Of a stretch of DNA of 64,000 nt, positions 16,592 to 25,204 are shown piece after piece. The translations under genes and the position numbers were made by a program. This DNA is from JBCCOW01 sp039025855 (GTDB taxonomy: Bacteria; Planctomycetota; Phycisphaerae; Phycisphaerales; Phycisphaeraceae). The notes beneath the pieces were generated by a model. The model had not been told where the DNA came from, did no database searches, and saw only the letters and a list, made by a program, of their open reading frames with translations. The stretch's first letter is position 1; every line of letters begins with the position of its first letter. The stretch is taken from NCBI GenBank assembly GCA_039025855.1, contig JBCCNL010000003.1:1-64000 (forward strand). Reading direction: 5' to 3'.

Positions 16592-18055
16592 TCAGTTGGC
16601 GGAGTTGAGCATCGCTTTGAGCTGGCGGGTGGCGGTGGCCATTTCGCGGACGGCGGAGCCTTCGTCGGAGTCGGGTGCGACAGACTCGTTGAGCTCGGCG
16701 ATGAGGACCTCGGCTTCGGTGGCGGCGGTGGTGCCGCGTTCGCCAACGAGTTGGGCGGCTGTGCTGAGGGATGCGAGAGTCGAGGTGTAGGCGTCGGTCG
16801 CGGTGCCGGTGCGCTGGGCGGTCCGGAGGAGGGCGTTGATGGCGAGGGCCTGGGCGTCGAGGGCGACGGCGGCGTTGGCGTTGATGTCGAGCTCGTCGAC
16901 GAGCCGGCGGAGACGTTCGAGGCGGAGGGCGGGCTTGATGTCAGCGGGCGCATTGGCGACGGCGTCGGTGAGAGAAGCGGTGGCGGCGGCGGCCTGGTTG
17001 GAGGCGGTGGTGAAGGGCTCGAGGACGCGGACCTGGAACTGGGCGGCGTTTTCGAGGAAGCCGGTGGCGACGCGGTCGGTTGCGGTCTTTGCGCGGGCGA
17101 GGGCGTCGGTACGGCTCTTCTGGCCAAGCTTGGAGCGGGCGTCGACGGCGGCGCGGTCGGCGTCTAGGCCTTTGCTGATGGCCTGGAGGCTGGCGACGCG
17201 GGCGTTGGCGGCGTCGAGCTGGGTTTGTTTGATGTTGGCGACCTCGCTGAGCATGCCGGCCTGGGCTTCGGCGCGGAGGGAGGCGGCCTTGGCGGCCTCG
17301 GCCTGGACGAAGCGTTGGAACTTGGCTTCGGTGGGGAGGGTTCGGCCCGCGTTGCGGAGGCGGGTGGACTCGGCGAGCTGGCGGTCACGTTCGGCGAGCT
17401 GCTGCTCGGCGTCGGTCTTGGTTTGTTGGAGGCTTTGGGTGAGGGTGTCCGCGATGCCTTGGGCGTCGGCGATTTCGGCGCGGAGCCCGACGGTGCCTGG
17501 GGCTTTGAGGCCGGAGGGGGTGGAGAGCCCGGTGGCGAAGGTGTCGAGGGTCTGGTCGAAGCCGGTGGGGGTGGCGGCGGCGGCGGCGAGGTTGGTCTCG
17601 GCGGCGAGCGAGAGGTTGATCAGGGGAGTGAGCCCGCTGTGGAGGGTTGCGAACTGGCGGGCGGCCTGGCGGGAGCGTTCGAGGGCGGCCATGCCCTGGA
17701 GGGTGCCGGCGAGGCGGAGGGCAACGGCTTTCTGGAGCGGGTTGTTGCCTTCGGCGACGTCTTCGAGCTCGGGCAAGACGGCGAGCATGGCGTCGACGCG
17801 TCGGGCGTGGTACGTCGGGCTGACGGGGGTGACGTTGAAGTTAGTGCCGCCGACCTGAACGGCGACAGGTTCCGGGGTGCCATTGCGGGCGGGCAGTACC
17901 TTCTCGCTGGCGTCTTCGAGTTCGGCGAGGGCCTGGTCGAGCTGTGCCTGGGTTTGTCGGTTTTGGACGGCCTCCGGGTCACAGCCGGCGGTGAAGGCCA
18001 GCGCGGCGGCGAGGGTGAGGGCGAGCGTGATACGGGTGAGGGGGTTGGCGGGCAT
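16592..18055 (-). CDS. Coiled-coil lipoprotein, unknown
   Basis: A 487-residue exported protein. A signal peptide ends in the lipobox FTAGC, with Cys25 as the lipidated residue. The rest is alanine-, glutamine- and glutamate-rich and predicted mostly helical; the stretch at about 220-330 (QQTKTDAEQQLAERDRQLAE and neighbours) should form coiled coil. No enzyme motif is seen and I do not recognise a family. It lies 42 bases downstream of another exported protein on the same strand, so the two probably form an operon and may work together at the envelope. Confidence 0.7.
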   Translation of the reverse strand: MPANPLTRITLALTLAAALAFTAGCDPEAVQNRQTQAQLDQALAELEDASEKVLPARNGTPEPVAVQVGGTNFNVTPVSPTYHARRVDAMLAVLPELEDVAEGNNPLQKAVALRLAGTLQGMAALERSRQAARQFATLHSGLTPLINLSLAAETNLAAAAATPTGFDQTLDTFATGLSTPSGLKAPGTVGLRAEIADAQGIADTLTQSLQQTKTDAEQQLAERDRQLAESTRLRNAGRTLPTEAKFQRFVQAEAAKAASLRAEAQAGMLSEVANIKQTQLDAANARVASLQAISKGLDADRAAVDARSKLGQKSRTDALARAKTATDRVATGFLENAAQFQVRVLEPFTTASNQAAAATASLTDAVANAPADIKPALRLERLRRLVDELDINANAAVALDAQALAINALLRTAQRTGTATDAYTSTLASLSTAAQLVGERGTTAATEAEVLIAELNESVAPDSDEGSAVREMATATRQLKAMLNSAN

Positions 18056-18097
18056 TCGGGGTCCTGGAGTGGATGGCCTGGGGTGTTGCGGTGGGGT

Positions 18098-19183
18098 TTA
18101 GCGTTTGGGGGGGATGACCGGGGCGACGTCGTAGGTCGGTGGGGCGTACTGGATGCTGTATGCGGGCTGGGGGACGAAGAGGGAATTGATCCAATCGACG
18201 AGTTCGGTGTAGCGGCGGTCTTCGGTGCTGCTGAAGTAGGGATCCCAGTTCTCGATGTCGGGCGCGGGGAAGCGGGCCTCGTCGCGGGGCAGCCCCCACT
18301 GGACGAGGAGCGAGTCTTCGGGCCGATCGCGGTTGATCATGGGCCGGCCGTCGTAGCTGTATTGGTTGAGGATGTAGAAGTTGGTGTAGGCCTCGCGTTG
18401 TTCGCCGGGGTTCTTGAGGAAGAGGTAGAGGGGGAGGTTGCCGGAGCCGAAGTGTTTGCGGAAGTAGCTGGCGACATAGTTGCGGTTGATGCGTGAGCGG
18501 TAGACGCGGAGGACGTCGGGCTCACGGAGGACGCGGGCCTTGCCGTAGTACTCGCGGGCACGGAGCTGGAAAAGGAGTTCGAGTTGCTTCCAGCCGGGCT
18601 CGCGGAGGAAGTCGGCCTGGGCCTGACGACCGCGGGGGACCTCGGGGCGGTCGGCGTAGTCGCGGAGGGCCTGCTGCATGACGGTGCGGCTGATGCGGAT
18701 GTTGGGCTCTGCGGCGGCGAGGTCGGCGGGGAGCTCGAAGACGGCGAGGATGTTGCGCTGCTCTTCGTCGAGGTAGACGGGTTCACCGACGAGTCGGCCG
18801 GTGAACTCCTTCTTGGGGGCGTCGGGTTGGTCGCCTGCGGGAGCGTCTGCGGCGGGGGCGTCGGCCGCGGGTGGGGGCTCGTTCTGGGCGTCCCGGGCGA
18901 GGCGGCGTTCGATGAGCCGGATGAGGCGGGGCATACGGCCGTCGTCGGGGGCGCGGGACTCGAGGTCTTTGAGTTCGCCGAGGGCGATCTTGAGTTCGTC
19001 GCGTCGGTACATGTCGAAGGCGAGCTGGTACCGGCCGTTGATGTCGTCGTCTTCGAGGGCTTCGCGTTTCTGGTTGAACTCTTTTTCGGCTGCGGTCTGG
19101 GCGAGGGCGGCGTCGGAGGCGAGCAGGCCGGCTAGGGTCAGTGTGACGGCCAGGGTGAGCAGTCTGGGGATGGAGAGGGTCAA
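18098..19183 (-). CDS. Exported protein with TPR-like N-terminus, unknown
   Basis: A 361-residue protein. TTG at 19183 is chosen as start because a perfect AGGAGG lies 6-7 bases upstream and a signal peptide follows at once (LLTLAVTLTLAGLLASDAALA, cleaved after ALA). Helical, TPR-like sequence follows at residues 30-110 (YQLAFDMYRRDELKIALGEL), then an Ala/Pro-rich linker and a C-terminal domain rich in Arg, Tyr and aromatic residues, ending in the YSIQYAPPTYDVAPVIPPKR stretch. I do not recognise the family. It probably acts in the periplasm with the lipoprotein encoded next. Confidence 0.7.
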   Translation of the reverse strand: MTLSIPRLLTLAVTLTLAGLLASDAALAQTAAEKEFNQKREALEDDDINGRYQLAFDMYRRDELKIALGELKDLESRAPDDGRMPRLIRLIERRLARDAQNEPPPAADAPAADAPAGDQPDAPKKEFTGRLVGEPVYLDEEQRNILAVFELPADLAAAEPNIRISRTVMQQALRDYADRPEVPRGRQAQADFLREPGWKQLELLFQLRAREYYGKARVLREPDVLRVYRSRINRNYVASYFRKHFGSGNLPLYLFLKNPGEQREAYTNFYILNQYSYDGRPMINRDRPEDSLLVQWGLPRDEARFPAPDIENWDPYFSSTEDRRYTELVDWINSLFVPQPAYSIQYAPPTYDVAPVIPPKR

Positions 19184-19402
19184 GCGGGGCCTCCTGGGGC
19201 GGGGAGCGCGGGGGCGGGGTTGCCGCAGGGGGAGAGGCGGCAGGACTAGGAGTATAAACGGAGGCCGAACGTGGCGGAACCCGAGCGGCACGTGGAGAGT
19301 GGTCGCGGGATTATCGACCTCTGAGCGTAGTGGGCGTCGCGGTGGGCGTTGTGCCGGTGACGGGGCCCTTCGGGACTGCCCCTACACAGCGAAGGCGTGG
19401 GT

Positions 19403-19801
19403 TTAGGAGTCGGCGGTTTCGAAGAGAGCCTCGGCGGAGGCGATGAGGCGTTCGAGCCGGACGGGCTTGAGGATGTAGCCATCGACGCCGAGGGCCTCGG
19501 CGTATTGCTGGTGACGCTTGCCTTCGTTGGCGGTAACCATGACGACCATCGGGGGGTTGTCGAAGCGTTTGATCTTCTCGAGGACGAGGAAGCCGGAGCG
19601 CTTGGGGAGCATCATGTCGAGGACGACGAGATCGGGGGGGTCGGACTCGCAGATGCGGACGGCCGTGTTGCCGTCGCCACAGACCTGGGTGAGGGCACCC
19701 TCGGCCTGGAGGGCGTGATCGATAGCGGAACGGACCTCGGTGTCGTCGTCGACGACGAGGATTTTGCGGTCTTGGAGCCGGGGTTCGAATTCGTCGCTCA
19801 T
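19403..19801 (-). CDS. CheY-like single-domain response regulator
   Basis: A 132-residue receiver domain with no output domain. The acidic pocket VVDDDTEV, the phospho-acceptor aspartate in LVVLDMMLPKRSGF near residue 66, and the conserved lysine in GYILKPV near 114 are present. ATG at 19801 is used; the longer frame is shadow sequence. No histidine kinase is adjacent, so the partner lies elsewhere. Such stand-alone receivers pass signals by protein contact. Confidence 0.9.
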   Translation of the reverse strand: MSDEFEPRLQDRKILVVDDDTEVRSAIDHALQAEGALTQVCGDGNTAVRICESDPPDLVVLDMMLPKRSGFLVLEKIKRFDNPPMVVMVTANEGKRHQQYAEALGVDGYILKPVRLERLIASAEALFETADS

Positions 19802-19916
19802 GGTGGGAAGAGTCTGGGGGTTAATGAGAGGCACCCAGCGGTGGCGGGGTGACGGTTGGAGGGGCAGCAATGTAGCGGAACGACGAGGGCTCGGTGCGGC
19901 GGGGGATGCCGTGGCG

Positions 19917-20243
19917 TTATTTGGCGACGCGGAAGACCGCGACGATGTTCTCGACGGGGACGACGAACAGGCGGTTGTCGCCCTCGAAGTCGACGGGGAT
20001 CGCGTTCTTGGGGTTGAACAGCACGCGGTCGTACTGCTCGACGGGGTAGTCGTCGTCGCTGGCGATCTGGGCCGAGACGGTGACGACGCGTCCTGTGAGG
20101 GTGGGGATCTCAATCTTGTCGGGGAGGTGGATGCCGGACTTGGTCTGCTTCTTGTCCTGGTCCTTGCGGATGAGGACGCGCTTGCCGATGGGCTCGACGG
20201 TTTCGAGGGTGGGCAGCTTGGTGTTGGTGTCGGAATCGGGCAT
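19917..20243 (-). CDS. groS: GroES-family co-chaperonin, divergent
   Basis: A 108-residue protein matching Cpn10 over residues 15-108: VEPIGKRVLIRKDQDKKQTK, a mobile loop reading SGIHLPDKIE where standard GroES has GGIVLP, then YDRVLFNPKNAIPVDFEG and a LFVVPVENIVAVF end. The IVL contact tripeptide is replaced by IHL. No groEL is beside it. It may pair with one of several chaperonins in the genome or be a specialised paralogue. The ATG follows a TAGGAT box by 5 bases and no Shine-Dalgarno is seen. Confidence 0.8.
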   Translation of the reverse strand: MPDSDTNTKLPTLETVEPIGKRVLIRKDQDKKQTKSGIHLPDKIEIPTLTGRVVTVSAQIASDDDYPVEQYDRVLFNPKNAIPVDFEGDNRLFVVPVENIVAVFRVAK

Positions 20244-20248
20244 GGCTG

Positions 20249-20254
20249 ATCCTA
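20249..20254 (-). promoter_or_regulatory. -10-like box for the GroES gene
   Basis: TAGGAT on the minus strand, ending 5 bases before the ATG. Fits a leaderless start; no clear -35. Confidence 0.35.
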
Positions 20255-20353
20255 TGCAGGGAGCGGTGCTTGGGTTTGGAGGTTTGCCGGGATCACAACG
20301 TGCAGGCATGGCATGCATGCACCATCAGTATCGGCGTGGCTGGCGGTGTCGGG

Positions 20354-23197
20354 TTAGGCGAGTTTGGCCGAGCCGGGGTGTTTGCCGTGCTCATCGAAGA
20401 TCAGTAGGCGGTTGGGGGTGTCGGTGAGCAGGTGTGGTGCGGGGAGGAAGACGGGGTGCTGGGGCGGGACGGCTTTGCCGGCGGGGTCGGCGTTCCAGTA
20501 ACGGGAGATGAGCCGGCCGTTGAGGTAGACCAAGCCCTTGGACAGGCCGTTGGGGACGAAGTGGATCGGGCGGTCGGTGGACGGGGTGTTGAACTCGGTG
20601 GCGAACCAGGTGGGGACGACCGGGGGCTTGGCGGTTGCGGCGAGGGTGTCGAAGGCGTCGTCGGGCGGGACGGTGAGCGGGGCGAAGCCGAGGGGTTTTT
20701 TGGGGTCGTGGAGGGGGGCGGTGAGTTGGAAGAGGCTGACGGACGCGGCGACGTCGTCGGCGTTGTCGGCGGGTTCGGTGAGGGCGAAGCGGATGGTGTT
20801 GGTGCCGCCGGTGAAGGGCCCGTCGTCGGCGGGGTCGAGGACGAGGTCGATGGGGTCGGCGTGGTAGGCGGAGCCGGGGACGAGGGCGAGGGGCTGGTCG
20901 TTAATGAAGACGACGCCACGGGCGGGGGTGGCTGAGATGCGTAGGAGGACGGGCTTGCGGTTGGCGGGTTTGACGGACCACTGCAAGGCCTGTGCGGGGA
21001 GGCTCTGGTTGGCGGCGTAGCCTGGTGCGAATCCGGTGACCTCGAAGGGGTCGGGGCTGGGGGTGTCGAGTAGTTCGGGCTTGGCCAGCTTGATGGGCTT
21101 GGCGGTGTGGAGGCCGAAGGGCAGGCCTAGCGGCTCGGGCTGGCCGGGGACTGATTCGATGGCCCAGTCGGGGCGGGCGATGAGGTCGACGATTGCGGTG
21201 GCGTCGCCGGCGGGGAGGCTGGCCTTGACGGGGTCTTGTGTGGCACCGGGGCCGAGGCCGAAGAGGGCGACGCGTTTGGACTTGGCGAAGAGGTGGACGC
21301 GGTCGCCGGCGAAGGGGGCGAGGATGCTGCCGGAGCCGGAGGCTTTGGGGATGGGCAGGCGGTACCAGCCGTAGCCGGTGTCGTGCTTGAGCTGGGCGGG
21401 GGTGGGGAGCTGCCCGGGGGTGGTTGGCTCGGTGTCTTCGAAGGCCTCGGCCTCACCCGTGAGGTAGTCGTTGCAGTCGGCAATCGACCAGCGGGTGAGC
21501 TTCGGGGGCGTCGGCTTTTTGGGCTGGGTCTGACGGGTCTGGGAGATGCTGCCATCGACGGCGATGTGGTAGCGGGTGGACCAGCCGGGCAGCGGGGTCG
21601 CCTCTCCGTTGTCGTCACTGGCCGGTTGACCGCCGAGCAGGAGGCCCTCGTCGGCGAGGGTCGCGGCGTCGAGCTGATCGAGGTTGAGGAGCACGACGGT
21701 GAGGCCTTCATGGGACTCGACAACCGGGGTCTTGCCGCTGGGCACGGTGAGCTGGAGCGGTGCGCCGTTGATGCTGATCAGGGCGTCGGCCTTGGGCGGG
21801 CCGTAGAGCACGAGCAGCTTGCGGTCGACGAGGGCCCAGGGGCTGACGTTGGTGTAGTCGAGCGTGGCCTGGTCGGTGAGCAGCGCGTTGGTGAGCAGCC
21901 ACGCGGCGCGGAGGCCGGCGATGGGTACGGGTAACGCTTGGCCGGTCGGGAGCAGCACGTTGACCGATGGCGACTTCGGCTTGGGCGGGATGACCATGGC
22001 CAGCAGATCACCCATGGAGCCGGTCTGGTGCATCAGCGACACGGGCTGGTCATCGCCCACGGGGTCGAGAGCGGCGGGCTGGTAGGTGGGTTCGAGTGAA
22101 CCGAGCACGTGGTGGAAGTGGGACGCGAAGGTCGTGACACGGCGGAGTGAGGTAAAGGTCTCGGAGCGTGAGCCGTCGGGCAGGACGGGGCAGCTGGTGG
22201 GGCCATCCGGGGTGAGGAAGCCCGCGGGCTGGTCGGCGGCTCGGCCGGCGGTGTGTCCTGGGGTGGTGCCATGGAAGAACGGGTCGAGGTTGACCTGTGC
22301 CCCGACGCCCATCGCTTGGGTCAGCTGGATGAGCAGATTCTCGGGATTGGTGGGGGCTGGATTTTCATCGGTCGCCTGGCCGTGGATGGGGCTGGTCAGC
22401 GGGGCGTAGCCGGTGATGAAGCGTGGGGCTTCGGGCTGGAGGGTGGCGAGCTGGCGGGCGTGGGCGGCGAGCTGGCCGGTGTCATTCCAGCCCGAGAGGC
22501 TGCCCTCGATGGGTTGCCAGAAGTTGTTGGTGTTGAGGATGGGCACTTCGATGCCGTTCTCGCGGAGGAAGCGGACGACTTGGCGTAGGTAGGCGTCGTG
22601 GTGGTCGGGGTGGCGGGCGTACCAGCGGTGCTCGGCCTGCACCGCGACAATCGGGCCCTGCCCCTGACCCCGGAACCCCCCCGCCGGCCGACCCGCGGGG
22701 TTGCCCAGCCCGGGACGCTTCGGCGGACGCCCCGGTATCGCGGTGGTGACCTGAAGGTCCGCCACGTGCTTGATCAGCCCCCCGAAGTACCGGGCCACCG
22801 CCTCCAAGAACGGCATCGACGTCTGCCGCAGCCGCATCACCCCGTCCTTCTTCGTTCCCGAATAGCGACGCACGAACGCGGGTATCCCGCCCCACGACCA
22901 GCCCGCACCGACCGATGGCCCGGCCCGCAGCGTCACCCAGAACCCCTCATCTGCCAGCAGCTCCACAAACGCCCGCACATCGCGATCACCCGTGAAGTCG
23001 AACCGCCCCGGCTCCCGCTCGTGCTCCGACCAGACCGGTACTACCTCGACCGTGTTCAGCCCCGCATCACGGGCCGCCCGCACCCGGTCCCGCCACAGCC
23101 CCCGCGGCATCCGCAGGTAATGCATCGTGCCCCCTACCAGCCAGACCCGCTGACCATCGATCGAAAAGGTTTGTCCATCAAAACTGACCGTGGCCAT
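20354..23197 (-). CDS. GH35 beta-galactosidase-like protein, probably inactive
   Basis: A 947-residue protein. The first 120 residues match the GH35 barrel start: GQTFSIDGQRVWLVGGTMHY, LWRDRVRAARDAGLNTVEVV and VTLRAGPSVGAGWSWGGIPAF. However, the acid/base motif usually read as QVENEYG is here QAEHRWY, and the region where the nucleophile glutamate is expected reads RFITGYAPLTSP, so both catalytic glutamates seem lost. The C-terminal half looks like beta-sandwich domains ending in a jelly roll (GLVYLNGRLISRYWN). No signal peptide. The strand composition flips inside this gene near 22.65 kb although the frame stays open. It may be a carbohydrate-binding pseudoenzyme or a diverged enzyme. Confidence 0.75.
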   Translation of the reverse strand: MATVSFDGQTFSIDGQRVWLVGGTMHYLRMPRGLWRDRVRAARDAGLNTVEVVPVWSEHEREPGRFDFTGDRDVRAFVELLADEGFWVTLRAGPSVGAGWSWGGIPAFVRRYSGTKKDGVMRLRQTSMPFLEAVARYFGGLIKHVADLQVTTAIPGRPPKRPGLGNPAGRPAGGFRGQGQGPIVAVQAEHRWYARHPDHHDAYLRQVVRFLRENGIEVPILNTNNFWQPIEGSLSGWNDTGQLAAHARQLATLQPEAPRFITGYAPLTSPIHGQATDENPAPTNPENLLIQLTQAMGVGAQVNLDPFFHGTTPGHTAGRAADQPAGFLTPDGPTSCPVLPDGSRSETFTSLRRVTTFASHFHHVLGSLEPTYQPAALDPVGDDQPVSLMHQTGSMGDLLAMVIPPKPKSPSVNVLLPTGQALPVPIAGLRAAWLLTNALLTDQATLDYTNVSPWALVDRKLLVLYGPPKADALISINGAPLQLTVPSGKTPVVESHEGLTVVLLNLDQLDAATLADEGLLLGGQPASDDNGEATPLPGWSTRYHIAVDGSISQTRQTQPKKPTPPKLTRWSIADCNDYLTGEAEAFEDTEPTTPGQLPTPAQLKHDTGYGWYRLPIPKASGSGSILAPFAGDRVHLFAKSKRVALFGLGPGATQDPVKASLPAGDATAIVDLIARPDWAIESVPGQPEPLGLPFGLHTAKPIKLAKPELLDTPSPDPFEVTGFAPGYAANQSLPAQALQWSVKPANRKPVLLRISATPARGVVFINDQPLALVPGSAYHADPIDLVLDPADDGPFTGGTNTIRFALTEPADNADDVAASVSLFQLTAPLHDPKKPLGFAPLTVPPDDAFDTLAATAKPPVVPTWFATEFNTPSTDRPIHFVPNGLSKGLVYLNGRLISRYWNADPAGKAVPPQHPVFLPAPHLLTDTPNRLLIFDEHGKHPGSAKLA

Positions 23198-23359
23198 AGC
23201 AGGGGCTTTCTGAAGTCACGCAAAACGTTGGCCCGAAGGCACTCTGGGGACCCGTCAAGCCGGGCCAAAACGGCAGGGATCGACGGGTCCATAACCTAGG
23301 CGTGCCGCCGGACCAAGGCAATTTCTTGGGGATTTCCCGGCTTTGGCCCAAACACGAGG

Positions 23360-23365
23360 TAGACT
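23360..23365 (+). promoter_or_regulatory. -10-like box for the TolC-like gene
   Basis: TAGACT ending 6 bases before the ATG at 23372, in the 174-base divergent gap. No convincing -35 and no Shine-Dalgarno. Confidence 0.35.
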
Positions 23366-23371
23366 TCAAGG

Positions 23372-25162
23372 ATGTCATCGGCAGGGATGCGACGACTGCA
23401 CGGGCTTACGGTTTTGGTCCTGACCGCAATGGTCGGCTCGGTGGGTTGCGTTGGCAACCTCGACCGCCTCGATCAACACGCCGCTGAACTGATCCAGAAA
23501 CGCTCCGAACTCACGCTGGGTCAGACGCCCGAGCCGCTGGATCGACTGGTGCCCGCCGCCGAGAACGTCGCCCCCCGCGATGCCGCCTATCGCTACGCGC
23601 CCTCCACCAACAACCCCTCGGCCGATGCTCTCCCCGCCACCACCGCCCCGCCCGAAACCCGCAACGCCTACGCACAGACCCAACGCGACGTCGAGGCGAT
23701 CGGTGCCGACCAACCCGGCCCGCCTCTCCAACTCGATCTGCCCGCCATCCTCGCTCAGGCCATCGCCACCGCACCCGACTACCGTGCTGCCCGTGAGTCT
23801 CTGCTGCTGACCACCCTGAGCCTGATCGTCGAGCGCCGTGACTGGGGCCCCCGCTTCTTCGACACGCTCTCCGCCACCCTCGCCGGCGACCCCGAGGACG
23901 GTTCCTACGAACAGGCCCTCACCCTCGTCAATGAGTTCGGCGTCACCCAACGCCTGCCCTCCGGCGGCAGCGTCTCCGCGTCTGCACTGATTAACTATAC
24001 CAACCTCCTCCGCGAAAACGCCGTCAGCGGCGACCGAGAAGATCAGTCCGCGGCGCTCCGCTTCGGATTCAACCTCCCGCTGCTCCGCGACGCCGGCGTC
24101 ATCGCCCGAGAGTCGCTCATCCAAGACGAACGCGACCTGATCTATGAGGTCCGTGACTTCGAGCGTTTCCGTCGATCGTTCTTCGTCGATATCGCCAACA
24201 CCTACTTCGACCTGCTCCGCCGGCAACGCGAGCTCGACAACAGGCGTCGCCAGCTCGAATCCCTGCAACGCCTCGCCGACCGGTTCAACGCACTCGCTGA
24301 GGCCGGCCGCGAGCCGCTCTTCGAGGCCGAACGCTCCGAGCAGCAAGTGCTCTTCGAACAGTCCAACCTCGTTAACGCCGTTGAGGATTACGAGTCCCGA
24401 TTGGACAGCTTCAAGCTCACGCTCGGCATCCCCACAACCCGCGACATCACCATCCTCCCGTCTGACTTCGAAGTCCCCGAGCCGATCCTGAACCCGGTCG
24501 AAGCCGTCGAGACCGCCCGCAGGCTCCGCCTCGACCTGCAGACCCGACGCGACCGCATCGACGACGCCGCCCGCGCGATCGCCAACGCCCGAAACCAACT
24601 TCAGGCCGACCTCGACCTCTCCGGCAGCCTCACCATCCCCACCGACAGCGACGACAACACCCCGGGCTTCGATCTCGACGTCCCCGACACCAATTACTCA
24701 CTCGGTGCTCGGCTCTCGCTCCCGCTGGACCGCCTCGACGAGACCGCCACCCTCCGCCGCACGCTGATCAACTACGAACGCGTCCGCCGGGATGGCCGCG
24801 TCTTTGCCGACCGCGTCGCCCTCAATGTCCGCTCCGCCATCCGGAACATCCGCCAGGCCCGCTTCGATCTCGACCTCCAGGACCGCAACATCCAACTCGC
24901 CGAACGCCGCGTCCTCGGCGTCCGACTCCGCGAACGCACGCTTGGCCCCCGAGACGTCATCGAGGCCCAGGCCGACCTCCTCGAGGCCCGCCTCCGCCGC
25001 GATACCGCCGTCGCCAACCTCCAGCAGAACGTCCTGGACTACCTCCTCGAGACCGGCCAGATGCGCGTCGGTCCCGACGGTTCCTGGCAAGCTCCCGCAC
25101 GCCTGCAACCGATAACCCCTGAAGACGCGCCCGCCCCTGCCGATCCCGCTCCCGCTGGCTGA
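23372..25162 (+). CDS. TolC-like outer membrane efflux lipoprotein
   Basis: A 596-residue outer membrane channel subunit of the OEP/TolC family. A signal peptide with lipobox GSVGC (Cys26) is followed by a 75-residue linker and then two OEP repeats of long helices and beta strands; FFVDIANTYFDLLRRQRELD and ALNVRSAIRNIRQARFDLDL are the typical helix starts. The C-terminus is Pro/Ala-rich. The HlyD-type adaptor begins 42 bases downstream, so the two form an export unit. No inner-membrane pump gene is present nearby, so the transported substrate is unknown. Confidence 0.87.
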   Translation: MSSAGMRRLHGLTVLVLTAMVGSVGCVGNLDRLDQHAAELIQKRSELTLGQTPEPLDRLVPAAENVAPRDAAYRYAPSTNNPSADALPATTAPPETRNAYAQTQRDVEAIGADQPGPPLQLDLPAILAQAIATAPDYRAARESLLLTTLSLIVERRDWGPRFFDTLSATLAGDPEDGSYEQALTLVNEFGVTQRLPSGGSVSASALINYTNLLRENAVSGDREDQSAALRFGFNLPLLRDAGVIARESLIQDERDLIYEVRDFERFRRSFFVDIANTYFDLLRRQRELDNRRRQLESLQRLADRFNALAEAGREPLFEAERSEQQVLFEQSNLVNAVEDYESRLDSFKLTLGIPTTRDITILPSDFEVPEPILNPVEAVETARRLRLDLQTRRDRIDDAARAIANARNQLQADLDLSGSLTIPTDSDDNTPGFDLDVPDTNYSLGARLSLPLDRLDETATLRRTLINYERVRRDGRVFADRVALNVRSAIRNIRQARFDLDLQDRNIQLAERRVLGVRLRERTLGPRDVIEAQADLLEARLRRDTAVANLQQNVLDYLLETGQMRVGPDGSWQAPARLQPITPEDAPAPADPAPAG

Positions 25163-25193
25163 ACGACCCACCGTCATCGTCAACGCCTATTCT

Positions 25194-25199
25194 TATATA
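25194..25199 (+). promoter_or_regulatory. -10-like box for the adaptor gene
   Basis: TATATA ending 5 bases before the ATG at 25205. Suggests the adaptor can be transcribed separately from the TolC-like gene, with a leaderless message. Confidence 0.4.
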
Positions 25200-25204
25200 C
25201 AGCC

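Noticed and set aside
22640..22700. dif/XerCD site at the strand-bias switch
   Set aside because: No 28-bp dif-like palindrome with the usual AT-rich arms was found; the switch lies inside a coding region.
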